Source: Nonomuraea aurantiaca
GTDB taxonomy: Bacteria > Actinomycetota > Actinomycetes > Streptosporangiales > Streptosporangiaceae
Reading direction: 5' to 3'
NCBI RefSeq assembly: GCF_020215705.1
Contig: NZ_JAIWNB010000001.1
Span: forward strand, 62,001-126,000
DNA length: 64,000 bases
This document shows positions 8,150 through 16,580 of the stretch, piece after piece; positions within the stretch are counted from its first letter, which is position 1, and each line of letters begins with the position of its first letter. The notes below the pieces were generated by a model that ran no database searches, was not told where the DNA came from, and saw only the letters and a list, made by a program, of their open reading frames with translations. Both the position numbers and the translations under genes were made by a program.

Positions 8150-8530
8150 CCCCAGGCCCGCTGGACCAAAGACCTGCCCGGCCTCACCAAGGGCGGACCG
8201 TCCGGGGGGATCACCGGGGCTCGCCTGGTGAAACACGCCCACGGGTGGACCATCGCCTTCCGCACCGAGCTGCTGGTCTCCGCCCCCGTGCCGCACACCG
8301 GGCCGAAGGCGGGCATGGACCAGGGGCATCAAGGTGCCCCTGGCCCTGTCCACCGGGGAGCACCTTCGGCACGGCCTGTGGCTGTCCAGCGGGCAGCGCG
8401 ATCGTGGTCGAAGACCTGGACATCACCACCATGATGGCCTCGGCGTCTGGGACCGTGCGGAAGCCGGGGCGGGGCGTCGCCCAGAAGCCGCCACGGCGGG
8501 ATCGTGCGAGACGCAGTCGCGGTTCGCGTG
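8150..8530 (+). pseudogene. Degenerate TnpB (IS200/IS605-type) relic
   Basis: Three frames must be joined to read it. Frame one gives RWTKDLPGLTKGGPSGG and HAHGWTIAFRTELLV, ending in MDQ. A +1 shift near 8326 gives GIKVPLALSTGEHLRHG, which together form the RuvC-I block (G-hydrophobic-D-x-GIKVPLALS). Another frame near 8397 gives AIVVEDLDITTMMASA and SGTVRKPGRGVAQK, the RuvC-II block with its catalytic Glu. The normally ~100-residue gap between these blocks is nearly absent, so there is also an internal deletion. It is a dead fragment; no TnpA was seen. Confidence 0.65.
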
Positions 8531-8593
8531 CAAGAATTTCCCACAGTCTCGCCCGCACCCGCGCTGCGTGCTGCTGCATAAGCGGCACAGGAA

Positions 8594-8619
8594 TCCTCCA
8601 CCTCTATTTATGTGGAGGA
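8594..8619. repeat. Hairpin at the distal side of the TnpB relic
   Basis: TCCTCCAC (8594-8601) and GTGGAGGA (8612-8619) form a perfect 8-bp stem with a 10-nt AT-rich loop. Its place just beyond the TnpB relic fits a subterminal hairpin at an IS200/IS605 end; a simple terminator is the alternative. Confidence 0.4.
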
Positions 8620-8747
8620 GCACGTCAATTCAACCGGAGCTTCCATCGCCTGTCTGGACTCCGGCTCGCCGATGGCTTGCCGAGGATCGCACCTCGGCCT
8701 CGGGAGCCATCTAGCGCTTGACCGAGAGTTCCTGTAATGATGTAATC

Positions 8748-9194
8748 ATGGAAACTCTCTTTGAGCACGCAGGTGGCCAAGAAGGGCTCCACAGGTTCAT
8801 CGACATCTTCTATGGAAGCGTCCTGTCCGACCCGTTGCTTCAGCCATTGTTCGGCCAAGGACTTCCGCAGCACGTGGCACATCTGACGGCGTTCACGGCC
8901 GAGACCTTCGGCGGGCCGGACACGTTCTCCAGGGAAATGGGCGGGTTTTCCAGGCTGATCGACGCGCACCGGGGGCTGGGGATCAGCGAGGGGCAGCGTC
9001 AGCGGTTCGTCGAGCTGTACATGGCGGCCGCCGATCAGGCCGGACTGCCGGAGGACGCGCCTTTCCGGGAGGCGTTGCGGTCCCATGTGGAGTTCGGGTC
9101 GAAGGTGGCGATGCAGAACTCCCATGCCGAAACCGACGACCAACTCCACCCGCTCCGAGAGGTGCCGCAGTGGGGATGGTCCGAGCCGGGCTAG
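8748..9194 (+). CDS. glbO: Group II truncated haemoglobin
   Basis: A 148-residue protein whose sequence follows the GlbO pattern: FYGSVLSDPLLQPLF in the B/E region, HVAHLTAFTAETFGGPD with the E-helix and proximal His region, RLIDAHRGLGIS, and the typical C-terminus NSHAETDDQLHPLREVP. Group II trHbs bind O2, NO and peroxide and in Mycobacterium associate with membranes. I take the ATG at 8748 (METLFEHAGG) because it matches the family start; upstream ATGs add unrelated residues. A bidirectional hairpin separates it from the convergent gene downstream. Confidence 0.9.
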   Translation: METLFEHAGGQEGLHRFIDIFYGSVLSDPLLQPLFGQGLPQHVAHLTAFTAETFGGPDTFSREMGGFSRLIDAHRGLGISEGQRQRFVELYMAAADQAGLPEDAPFREALRSHVEFGSKVAMQNSHAETDDQLHPLREVPQWGWSEPG

Positions 9195-9210
9195 TTTCCA
9201 CCAGCACGTC

Positions 9211-9247
9211 ATTCCCGCCCAAGCCCCGGGACTCGGGCGGGTAATGC
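9211..9247. terminator. Bidirectional hairpin between convergent genes
   Basis: CCCGCCC (9215-9221) pairs with GGGCGGG (9236-9242); the arms extend as CATT/AATG with one bulged base. It sits exactly between the ends of the truncated haemoglobin (9194) and the minus-strand membrane protein (9256), so it can terminate both. Confidence 0.65.
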
Positions 9248-9255
9248 CGGGAATC

Positions 9256-10128
9256 CTACTTGTGCTGCAACAGCAGGGTGAACAGCACGTTGGTGGTCGT
9301 ACTGAGCGCGAACATGGTCACCGCGACGATCAGGTCATCCCGCTTCCGTGCCAGCAACCCGCCCTGCGAGCCCTCCGGAACGTTGACGATGACCGCCTGC
9401 GTGAGGCCGGCGCCGAGCCGTTTCCACAGGTACTTGAACCCCAGGCCGAGCACCAGCGGGACCATCGTGACCGGCAGCAGGCTCCACCACACCGGCCCCG
9501 AGAACGAGCCGAGGAAGCGGCTGGCGACCGCCGCGCCGACGATCGCCGCGAGGGTGCCGACGGCCAGGCCGGGGATGAGGGCGAACTGCGCCCAGGTCCG
9601 CTTCTTCTCGTTGCAGATCTCCCTGATCCGGGCCGCGTCGTTCGCCGTCTCGTCCACCCGGTAGCGGAGCAGCAGAGCCGTCCCCGAGGAGAGCGTCAAC
9701 TCCATGATCTTGTCTTTGTTGACGGGGTCGCGCCGGACCATCCGCACCATCTTCAGCGTCGGGGTCATCCTCGAGCCGAGGTCGTCGATGTCCGCTGACG
9801 AGTCGGACTCGTACACGACGTAGTTGCTGTCGGTCCAGATGCTGGAATAGGCGCCGGTCTGCTCGAATATCTTGGCGAGCTGCGTCAACTGCTCGCGGTG
9901 GAGCTTTGTCGGCCCGAGGTTCTCTTTCCTTGGTGTCCCAAGGCATCGGGGGGTGATGGCCACTAGGCTGCCTCTCGATCTTCGTAGTGGTACTGACTGG
10001 CTGGTCGGGCCCTCAGGCGCCAACTCCGAAGCGGCCGAGTTGGTTAGCGCGCCTGTCTCTTTCTCCTGTGATCGCCTGCACATGCGAACAAAATGGACAT
10101 CAAGGCAATGTGTGCATAGTTCGCCCAT
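9256..10128 (-). CDS. Hypothetical membrane protein, three C-terminal helices
   Basis: Not recognised. Up to 290 residues from the ATG at 10128. The first ~70 residues look poorly coding (Cys/His/Arg-rich), so a later start is possible. Residues about 70-165 form a soluble domain (REQLTQLAKIFEQTGAYSS, SNYVVYESDSSADIDDLGSR). Then come three hydrophobic segments: FALIPGLAVGTLAAIVGAAV, a stretch around SLLPVTMVPLVLGLGF, and a C-terminal one around VTMFALSTTTNVLFTLLL. The gene stands alone. It is probably an integral membrane protein with an N-terminal cytoplasmic domain. Confidence 0.55.
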   Translation of the reverse strand: MGELCTHCLDVHFVRMCRRSQEKETGALTNSAASELAPEGPTSQSVPLRRSRGSLVAITPRCLGTPRKENLGPTKLHREQLTQLAKIFEQTGAYSSIWTDSNYVVYESDSSADIDDLGSRMTPTLKMVRMVRRDPVNKDKIMELTLSSGTALLLRYRVDETANDAARIREICNEKKRTWAQFALIPGLAVGTLAAIVGAAVASRFLGSFSGPVWWSLLPVTMVPLVLGLGFKYLWKRLGAGLTQAVIVNVPEGSQGGLLARKRDDLIVAVTMFALSTTTNVLFTLLLQHK

Positions 10129-10477
10129 GTGCTTATAAAGCGTAACTCGGGGTGGTTTAATGAACCGCCACTGATCCTAGCTGAAGATCGCAAATGTATT
10201 GCGTATTCTCTTCGCGTTTGCCGAAAGGCGAGGTGGGTGGGTGGTTATGTCCTTGGGAACGCCGGAAGTGCCGGATGGGACTTGGACGGTGGCGGTGAGA
10301 TTTATTCACGTTGGTGTTCGGGAAGGCCCTTTCCCGAATCCTTTGTGGCGGAAGATAGCGCTTTTGGCTCAGGGGCTAGCGGCGGTGGGGGCTCTCCTGC
10401 TGCGCCGGAGGGTGCCGGCGGAAAGTTGCGGTATGGGAAAACTTGCCTAGTCCGCAAGAATCTGTAGTCTGGGGACC
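10129..10477. other. Intergenic region with no convincing gene
   Basis: About 350 bases. Two overlapping plus-strand readings (110 and 83 codons) have no recognisable domain, no ribosome site and mutually exclusive frames. The segment is lower in GC near 10130-10240. Just before the TetR start there is a short inverted repeat CTTGC-7-GCAAG (10442-10458) that could be part of a TetR operator; this is weak. Confidence 0.4.
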
Positions 10478-11125
10478 ATGACCGGGCTACGCGAACGAAA
10501 GAAGCAGGCGACCCGCGACGCCCTGATGGCCGCCGCGCTCCAGCTCGCCATGGAGCGCGGCCTGGACAACGTGCGGGTCGAGGACATCGCCGAGGCGGCG
10601 GGGGTGTCGCCGCGGACGTTCAGCAACTACTTCTCCAGCAAGTGGGAGGCGCTCGCCGCCCGCCACGTCGACCGGACCAGGCATTCGGCGCAGGTGCTGC
10701 GCGACAGGCCGCCGGGCGAGCCGCTCTGGGAGGCGGTGACGCGGGCCATGCTGGCGCCGTGGCAGCTCGCGGAGCGGACCACGCAGCCGCCCGCCCCTGA
10801 GGTGCGGGCCGCCCTGCGGCTGCTGACCAGTGCGCCCGCGATGGAGGGGGAGTCGCTGCGGGTGCTCTTCTCCGCCGACGCCGAGCTGGCCGCGGCCGTC
10901 GCCGAGCGCACCGGCACCGACCACGAACGCGACCTCTATCCACAGCTGGTCGCCACGGCGGTGATCACGGCCACGCAGACCGCCGTCCGCCACTGGCTGC
11001 TCGTCGAGCCCGCCGTGCCGCTCCTCCCGCTGATCGAAGAGGCGATGCGCCAGCTCGCCACCGGCCTGCCCGACCCACTCGCCACCGGCCTACCCAATCC
11101 AACGGCAGAAGGAGCGCCCCAATGA
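10478..11125 (+). CDS. TetR family regulator of the adjoining monooxygenase
   Basis: A 215-residue protein. The N-terminal HTH (residues 10-57) has the pattern RKKQATRDALMAAALQLA ... ISPRTFSNYFSSKWEAL-like, typical of the MftR/AcrR TetR subgroup. Residues 58-200 are the helical ligand domain. The C-terminus carries a short duplication (ATGLPDPLATGLPNP). The stop overlaps the ATG of the FAD monooxygenase (ATGA at 11122-11125), so both are co-translated. It is probably an autorepressor controlling the monooxygenase-aldolase operon. Confidence 0.88.
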   Translation: MTGLRERKKQATRDALMAAALQLAMERGLDNVRVEDIAEAAGVSPRTFSNYFSSKWEALAARHVDRTRHSAQVLRDRPPGEPLWEAVTRAMLAPWQLAERTTQPPAPEVRAALRLLTSAPAMEGESLRVLFSADAELAAAVAERTGTDHERDLYPQLVATAVITATQTAVRHWLLVEPAVPLLPLIEEAMRQLATGLPDPLATGLPNPTAEGAPQ

Positions 11126-12606
11126 CCGCGGACGTCGTCATCGCCGGTGGTGGCCCCAACGGGCTGATGCTGGCCAGTGAGCTGGCCCTGGCCGGAGTGC
11201 GGCCGATCGTGCTGGAGCGGCTGCCGGAGCGGAGCCAGGCGCCCAAGGCCAACGGCATCATCGGGCAGGTCGTCAGGCTGCTCGACCAGCGCGGCCTCTA
11301 CCGGCGCTTCCTGGGCGTCGCCGAGCCGCCGCGGCCGATCCCGATGTTCCTGTTCGGCGCGCTGCCGCTCGACCTGGCCGAGATCGAGGGCAACACGATG
11401 TACGGCATGGGCATCAAGCAGGCCCGCCTGGAGGAACTGCTCGAGGATCGGGCCCGCGAGCTGGGCGTGGAGATTTGGCGGGGGCGGGAGCTGACCTCGT
11501 TCACCCAGGACGAGGCGGGCGTCACACTCGAACTGGACGGCGGCGAACAGCTGCGCACCCGTTACCTGGTCGGCTGCGACGGCGCCCACAGCACGGTCAG
11601 GAAGCAGGCCGGCATCGGCTTCCCCGGCGTGAACGCGTTGTCCGTCATCTCACGGGGCGGCCACGTCGTCCTACCTGAGGCGACGATCCGGATGGACCGG
11701 GCCGAGCTGGAGCTGCCCGGCGTGGGCACGATCGCCCTCTACGGCTGGTACCGCACCGAGCGCGGCGCGTACGCCCTGCTGCCCGTAAGCCCAGAGGTCC
11801 TGATGATCAGCTGCATCGAGTGGGACGGCGACGATCCCGGCGAGGACGTCGAGATGACGCTCGGCGAGCTGCGCGAGAGCCTGTCCAGAGTGCTGGGCGT
11901 CGACATCTCGCTGGCCGCCCCGCCCGGTCCGGGGCCGCACCTGCTGCGCCGCCTCAGCGGGCGCAACACCCGGATGGCCGACCGCTTCCGAGCGGGCAGG
12001 GTCCTGCTGGCCGGGGACGCCGCCCACGTGCACTCCGCGGTCGGGGCGCCGGGGCTGAACCTGGGCCTCCAGGAGGCGGCCAACCTCGGCTGGAAGCTGG
12101 CGGCCACGGTACGCGGCACGGCGCCGCCCGGCCTGCTCGACAGCTACGACCGGGAGCGCCGGCCGGCCGCCGAGCGGGTCACCATGCACAGCAAGGCCCA
12201 GCTGGCGCTCATGTCGCCGGGGCCGGAGGTGACGGCGCTGCGCGAGGTGTTCGGCGAGCTGCTCCAGGACAAGAGCGCACGTGGCCGGATATCTGCCCTC
12301 ATGTCGGGCGCGGATGTCACCTGTCCCATGGACGCCCCCGCCCACCCCCTGACCGGCCACTTCGTACCTGAGCTGGAACTGGAGCCGGTGCCTCTCCCCA
12401 CACTCATGCGGGAGGCCCGGCCGCTCCTGCTCGACCTCGCGGGAAGTGTTCAGAAGGACGTGTGGGGCGGCCGGATCGACGTGGTCACGGCCACGTGCGC
12501 GGCGCCGCCCGCCGACGCGCTGCTGATCCGCCCGGACGGGTATGTGGCCTGGGCGGGCACCCCGGACGACTCGCTGGACGAGGCTGTCAGAACCTGGTTC
12601 GGTTAA
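11122..12606 (+). CDS. FAD-dependent aromatic-ring monooxygenase (class A)
   Basis: A 494-residue flavoprotein hydroxylase. Motifs: the Rossmann GxGxxG near residues 7-12 (VVIAGGGPNGLMLASELA), the DG motif (VGCDGAHSTVRKQAGI) near residue 155, and the GD motif (VLLAGDAAHVHSAVGAPGLN) near residue 295. The C-terminus (LLIRPDGYVAWAG) is the thioredoxin-like tail seen in MhpA/Rox/PgaE-type enzymes. It uses NAD(P)H and O2 to hydroxylate an aromatic or polyketide substrate, possibly a drug. Translational coupling to a TetR gene suggests ligand-induced expression, i.e. detoxification or catabolism (inference). Confidence 0.88.
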   Translation: MTADVVIAGGGPNGLMLASELALAGVRPIVLERLPERSQAPKANGIIGQVVRLLDQRGLYRRFLGVAEPPRPIPMFLFGALPLDLAEIEGNTMYGMGIKQARLEELLEDRARELGVEIWRGRELTSFTQDEAGVTLELDGGEQLRTRYLVGCDGAHSTVRKQAGIGFPGVNALSVISRGGHVVLPEATIRMDRAELELPGVGTIALYGWYRTERGAYALLPVSPEVLMISCIEWDGDDPGEDVEMTLGELRESLSRVLGVDISLAAPPGPGPHLLRRLSGRNTRMADRFRAGRVLLAGDAAHVHSAVGAPGLNLGLQEAANLGWKLAATVRGTAPPGLLDSYDRERRPAAERVTMHSKAQLALMSPGPEVTALREVFGELLQDKSARGRISALMSGADVTCPMDAPAHPLTGHFVPELELEPVPLPTLMREARPLLLDLAGSVQKDVWGGRIDVVTATCAAPPADALLIRPDGYVAWAGTPDDSLDEAVRTWFG

Positions 12607-12633
12607 CCTGATCCCGGACTCTGAGGAGGGCTC

Positions 12634-13398
12634 ATGCCGGAGAACCTGATCTTTCGCCTGCCGCCGACGTTCGAGACGGTCGAGGAGGAACGGCGGCATC
12701 GCAAGGAGCGGCTGGCCGCCGCGCTGCGGATCTTCGGCAAGCTGGGCTTCGAGGAGGGCGTCGCGGGACACATCACCGCCCGCGACCCCGAGCTGACCGA
12801 CCATTTCTGGGTCAACCCGTTCGGCATGTCGTTCAAGCACGTCCGCGTGAGCGACCTGATCCTCGTCAACCACGAGGGCAAGGTGGTCGAGGGCCGCTAC
12901 CCCGTCAACGAGGCGGCCTTCGCCATCCACTCGCAGGTGCACCAGGCCCGGCCCGGGGTGGTGGCGGCCGCGCACAGCCACTCGGTCTTCGGGCGCGCGC
13001 TGTCGGCGCTCGGCCGGGTCATCGAGCCGATCACGCAGGACGCCTGCGCCTTCTATGGGGACGTCTCGCTCTTCGACGACTACACGGGCGTGGTGACGGA
13101 CCTGGAGGAGGGCAAGCGCATCGCCGCCGCGCTGGGCGGCAACAAAGCCGTCGTGCTGCGCAACCACGGGCTGCTGACCGTGGGCGACACCGTGGACGCG
13201 GCGGCGTGGTGGTTCATCACGATGGAACGCTCGGCGCAGGTGCAGCTCGTCGCGCAGGCGGCCGGGCAGGTGGTGCCCATCGAGCCGGACAACGCGGCCC
13301 TTACGCACAAGCAGATCGGCAACGACCTGGTCGGCTGGATCAACTACCAGCCCCTCCACGACCAGATCACCCGAGAGCAGCCGGATCTCTTCGACTGA
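12634..13398 (+). CDS. Class II aldolase/adducin domain protein
   Basis: A 254-residue protein of the fuculose-aldolase/adducin fold. Zinc-ligand blocks are present: AAHSHSVFGRAL near residue 110 and RNHGLLTVG near residue 172; NPFGMSFKHVRVSDLILV is the typical substrate loop. The ATG at 12634 follows GAGGAGG. It starts 27 bp after the monooxygenase and is probably in the same operon. Members cleave aldols or act as epimerases/decarboxylases; the product of the preceding hydroxylase could feed it (inference). Confidence 0.85.
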   Translation: MPENLIFRLPPTFETVEEERRHRKERLAAALRIFGKLGFEEGVAGHITARDPELTDHFWVNPFGMSFKHVRVSDLILVNHEGKVVEGRYPVNEAAFAIHSQVHQARPGVVAAAHSHSVFGRALSALGRVIEPITQDACAFYGDVSLFDDYTGVVTDLEEGKRIAAALGGNKAVVLRNHGLLTVGDTVDAAAWWFITMERSAQVQLVAQAAGQVVPIEPDNAALTHKQIGNDLVGWINYQPLHDQITREQPDLFD

Positions 13399-13621
13399 GT
13401 GTCCGATAAAACCCTTCCATCCGTTACGGCAAGCCGCACCCACCGCCACCCGCCGCACATGGCTGAGGGCCTCCAGGAAAACGCCCGCTGAACCCGCACA
13501 GGGCCGGGCGCCGCTACGTGCGCTCAGTTGACCGTGGCTTCCGTTGCGGGCAGCCGTCCCGGATCCTGTGACGGTCCGTGGTGGCCGGGGTCCCAAGGAG
13601 GGTCGCAGAACGGGCACCGGC

Positions 13622-14569
13622 CTAGCGGCGGAAGGTGTGGCGGTAGGTCAGTGGGGCGACGCCGACTGCCGCGTGGAGGTGCTGGCGGAGGGAGACCGTG
13701 GTGGTGAAGCCGGCCCTGCGGGCCACCTCCTCCACTCCCGCGTCCGTCGTCTCCAACAGGTGCCTGGCGTGGTCGACCCGTTGCTTGGTCAGCCAGCGCG
13801 ACGGGCTCAGGCCGGTCTCCTCGCGGAAGCGTCTGGTGAAGGTGCGGACGCTCATCTTCGCGTGGCCGGCCAGGGCGTCCAGGTCGAGTGGCTCGTCCAG
13901 GTGCGCGAGCATCCATGTGCGGGTCGGGGCGGTGCTGGTGCCCGTCGGGTCGGGGAAGGGGCGGTCGATGTACTGGGCCTGGCCGCCGTCCCGCCAGGGA
14001 GGCATGACGCAGCGGCGGGCCGCCCGGTTGGCCACCTCGGTGCCGTAGTCGCGTCTGATCACGTGGAGGCAGAGGTCCAGTCCGGCCGCCACGCCCGCCG
14101 AGGTGAGCACGTCGCCGTCGTCGATGAACAGGACCGAGGGATCCAGGTCGACCCTGGGGAACAGCTCGGCGAAGTGGGGGGCCTCGCGCCAGTGCGTGGT
14201 GGCGGGCCGGCCGTCCAGCAGGCCGGCGGCGGCCAGGACGAACGCGCCCGTACAGATCGACATGATCCGCTTGTGGCCCTGCAGGGCGTCGCGCAGGTAG
14301 GGCTGGATCGTGCCGTCCTTCATGGTCCGGCCCGCGTGGATGCCGGGGACCAGGACCGTGTCGGCCGTGTCCAGGACGTCCAGGTCGTGGTCGGGCAGGA
14401 CGCTGTATCCGGCCGAGCAGCGCACGGGCTGCCGGCCGGGGGAGCAGGTGACGACCTCGTAGAGCTTCTCGCCGGCCGGTGACTCCGCCGTCCAGAAGAC
14501 CTGACCGGGAACGCCCAGGTCGAGAGGGGCGAAGTGATCGAGGACGAGGACCGCGATGCGATGGGCCAT
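13622..14569 (-). CDS. GlxA-family transcriptional regulator (DJ-1/PfpI + AraC HTH)
   Basis: A 315-residue protein. Residues 1-185 are a DJ-1/PfpI amidotransferase-like domain with the nucleophile-elbow Cys in SICTGAFVLAAAGLL. Residues ~210-315 form two AraC-type HTH motifs (LAGHAKMSVRTFTRRFREET, then VEEVARRAGFTTTVSLRQHL). GlxA-type regulators sense metabolites through the PfpI domain. It is divergent from an MFS exporter gene, with a 71-bp intergenic region containing an imperfect inverted repeat, so it probably controls that exporter and itself. Confidence 0.9.
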   Translation of the reverse strand: MAHRIAVLVLDHFAPLDLGVPGQVFWTAESPAGEKLYEVVTCSPGRQPVRCSAGYSVLPDHDLDVLDTADTVLVPGIHAGRTMKDGTIQPYLRDALQGHKRIMSICTGAFVLAAAGLLDGRPATTHWREAPHFAELFPRVDLDPSVLFIDDGDVLTSAGVAAGLDLCLHVIRRDYGTEVANRAARRCVMPPWRDGGQAQYIDRPFPDPTGTSTAPTRTWMLAHLDEPLDLDALAGHAKMSVRTFTRRFREETGLSPSRWLTKQRVDHARHLLETTDAGVEEVARRAGFTTTVSLRQHLHAAVGVAPLTYRHTFRR

Positions 14570-14593
14570 GGCCGGATTCTTTCACATATTGGC

Positions 14594-14625
14594 TATCCGG
14601 CCACTCGCGGCTCCAGGTGCGGATA
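14594..14625. promoter_or_regulatory. Imperfect inverted repeat between GlxA-type regulator and MFS gene
   Basis: TATCCGGCCAC (14594-14604) faces GTGCGGATA (14617-14625), i.e. TATCCG...CGGATA with inner partial matches, centred between the divergent starts. It is a possible binding site; AraC-type proteins more often bind direct repeats, so the assignment is tentative. Confidence 0.3.
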
Positions 14626-14640
14626 AATCAGGATTAGCGG

Positions 14641-15903
14641 ATGACCATAAGCACCACCACCCGGACCAGGCGGCTGCATCGGGCCTGGTTCGTCGCGGCC
14701 GTCGCGTTCGTGGCGATTCTCGGCGCGGCCGGGTTCCGTGCCACTCCCGGCGTGCTGATCACTCCGCTGCAGGAGGAGTTCGGCTGGACCAAGGGCACGA
14801 TCTCGCTCGCGGTGTCGGTCAACCTGGTGCTCTACGGTCTGACCGCGCCGTTCGCGGCCGCCCTGATGGACCGGTTCGGGATGCGGCGGGTGGTGTCCCT
14901 CGCGCTGCTGCTGGTGGCCATCGGCAGCGGGCTCACGGTGCTGATGACGGCGAGCTGGCAGCTGCTGCTGTTCTGGGGCGTGTTCGTCGGGCTCGGTACG
15001 GGGTCGATGGCGCTGGTGTTCGTGGCGACGGTGACCGACCGGTGGTTCGTCCGGCATCGTGGGCTCGTCACCGGCGTGCTCACCGCGGCCGGGGCCACCG
15101 GGCAGTTGATCTTCCTGCCGGTGCTCGCCCAGCTGGCCGAGGGGCCGGGGTGGCGGGTGGCCTCGCTGACCGTGGCGGGGGCCGCGCTGGCGGTGGTGCC
15201 GTTCGTGTGGTGGCTGATGCGCGACCATCCGGAGGACGTGGGCACCACGGCGCTGGGGGCGGAGCCCGGCACGGTCCGTACCCCGCCGGTCCGGCAGAAC
15301 GCGGCCGTGCGGGCGCTCACGGTGCTCAGGTCGGCGGCGCGGACCCGGGCGTTCTGGTTCCTGGCGGGCGGCTTCGCCATCTGCGGCGCCAGTACGAACG
15401 GCCTGGTCGGCACCCACTTCATCCCCGCCGCGCACGACCACGGCATGGCCGAGCCGGTTGCGGCGGGGCTGCTCGCGGTCATCGGGATCTTCGACATCGC
15501 GGGCACGATCGCCTCCGGCTGGCTCAGCGACAAGGTGAATCCGAAGGTCCTGCTCGGCGTCTACTACGGGCTGCGCGGGCTGTCGCTGATGGTGCTGCCG
15601 GGGCTGTTCGCGGCCACGACCGAGCCCAGCATGCTGATCTTCATCGTGTTCTACGGGCTCGACTGGGTGGCGACCGTGCCGCCGACCGTGGCGCTGTGCC
15701 GCCGGATCTACGGGGCGGACGGCGCGGTCGTGTTCGGCTGGGTGTTCGGCTCGCACCAGATCGGCGCCGCGTTCGCCGCCGTGGGCGCCGGGCTCACCCG
15801 CGACCACCTGGGCGCCTACGACCTGGCCTGGTACGTCTCGGGCGCGCTCTGCCTCCTGGCCGCCGGCATGTCCCTGGCCATCGGGCATGCTAAAGGGCGA
15901 TGA
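14641..15903 (+). CDS. MFS transporter (OFA/YbfB-like)
   Basis: A 420-residue, 12-helix major facilitator. Features are the loop-2 signature MDRFGMRRV after helix 2, a long central loop (about 200-220, GAEPGTVRTPPVRQNAAVRA), and a second half beginning with FWFLAGGFAICGAS. The start is the ATG at 14641. It is divergent from the GlxA-like regulator. Its stop overlaps the next ATG (ATGA at 15900-15903). Similar proteins exchange monocarboxylates or export drugs; the substrate is unknown. Confidence 0.88.
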   Translation: MTISTTTRTRRLHRAWFVAAVAFVAILGAAGFRATPGVLITPLQEEFGWTKGTISLAVSVNLVLYGLTAPFAAALMDRFGMRRVVSLALLLVAIGSGLTVLMTASWQLLLFWGVFVGLGTGSMALVFVATVTDRWFVRHRGLVTGVLTAAGATGQLIFLPVLAQLAEGPGWRVASLTVAGAALAVVPFVWWLMRDHPEDVGTTALGAEPGTVRTPPVRQNAAVRALTVLRSAARTRAFWFLAGGFAICGASTNGLVGTHFIPAAHDHGMAEPVAAGLLAVIGIFDIAGTIASGWLSDKVNPKVLLGVYYGLRGLSLMVLPGLFAATTEPSMLIFIVFYGLDWVATVPPTVALCRRIYGADGAVVFGWVFGSHQIGAAFAAVGAGLTRDHLGAYDLAWYVSGALCLLAAGMSLAIGHAKGR

Positions 15904-16580
15904 GTGACGCAGAGTTGATGGTCCTGCCGCTGGTGGTCAGGATCGAGAGAGCGACGCCGCCCGAGCGTACCGACGCTTTGGAGGCGGCCGCGACGGCCGT
16001 GCTGAGCCTGCTCGACGACCCCGGCGAGTGGGGTGCGGAGCTGCACGCCTGGCAGTCCACCGGCAGGATCCGCAAGGTCGTGCGCCGGGCCAGGGGCGCC
16101 GAGTGGCGCCGGGCGCTGGCGCTGCCCGGCCGTACCGTCGAGCACCGTACGGCCGAGGTGCGCGTGCACCCGCCCGTGCCGCTCGACGACTGGCCCAGAG
16201 ACCTCGCCCGGTTGCAGGTGTCGGGCACGGAGCTGACCGACACCGGCGACCTCGCGCCCGCCGAGCCGCCGATCCTGTGGGCCAACCCGGAGCTCGCCAT
16301 GTCGGCGGGCAAGGCCATGGCCCAGGCCGGGCACGCCGCCCAGCTCGCCTGGTGGGCCAGCGACGAGGCCGAGCGCGCCGCGTGGCGGGCGGCGGGGCTG
16401 GCCGTGACGGTGCGCACCGCGGCGGCGGCCGACTTCCAGGCGAAGGTGGCCGCGGGGCTGCCCGTGGTGCGGGACGCCGGGTTCACCGAGATCGAGCCGG
16501 GTTCGTGCACGTTCGTCGCCGACGCGCCGTGGCTGTATGGGCGGGTCGCCACGGGCGCCGACGGTCGTGACGGACGCTAG
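15900..16580 (+). CDS. Peptidyl-tRNA hydrolase 2 (PTH2) domain protein with N-terminal extension
   Basis: A 226-residue protein. Residues ~125-220 form the PTH2 fold with the hallmark MSAGKAMAQAGHAAQLAWW (active-site Lys, Gln and His) and ending in EIEPGSCTFVADAPW. This family releases tRNA from stalled peptidyl-tRNA in archaea and eukaryotes and occurs as a second type in actinobacteria. The first ~120 residues (LVVRIERATPPERTDALEAA) are not part of the catalytic core and are unassigned. It overlaps the MFS gene by 4 bp and the convergent DUF3616 gene by 4 bp. Confidence 0.85.
   Translation: MSDAELMVLPLVVRIERATPPERTDALEAAATAVLSLLDDPGEWGAELHAWQSTGRIRKVVRRARGAEWRRALALPGRTVEHRTAEVRVHPPVPLDDWPRDLARLQVSGTELTDTGDLAPAEPPILWANPELAMSAGKAMAQAGHAAQLAWWASDEAERAAWRAAGLAVTVRTAAAADFQAKVAAGLPVVRDAGFTEIEPGSCTFVADAPWLYGRVATGADGRDGR

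Larger units (their letters stand above)
8014..8747. other. Intergenic segment carrying a transposon relic
   Basis: Apart from the TnpB relic (8150-8530) and the hairpin at 8594-8619, both listed separately, I see no intact gene. The promoter for the truncated haemoglobin must lie toward the 3' end of this segment. Confidence 0.5.

Noticed and set aside
10129-10467. Possible 112- and 83-codon proteins between the membrane protein and TetR
   Set aside because: No ribosome site, no domain, conflicting frames; treated as intergenic.
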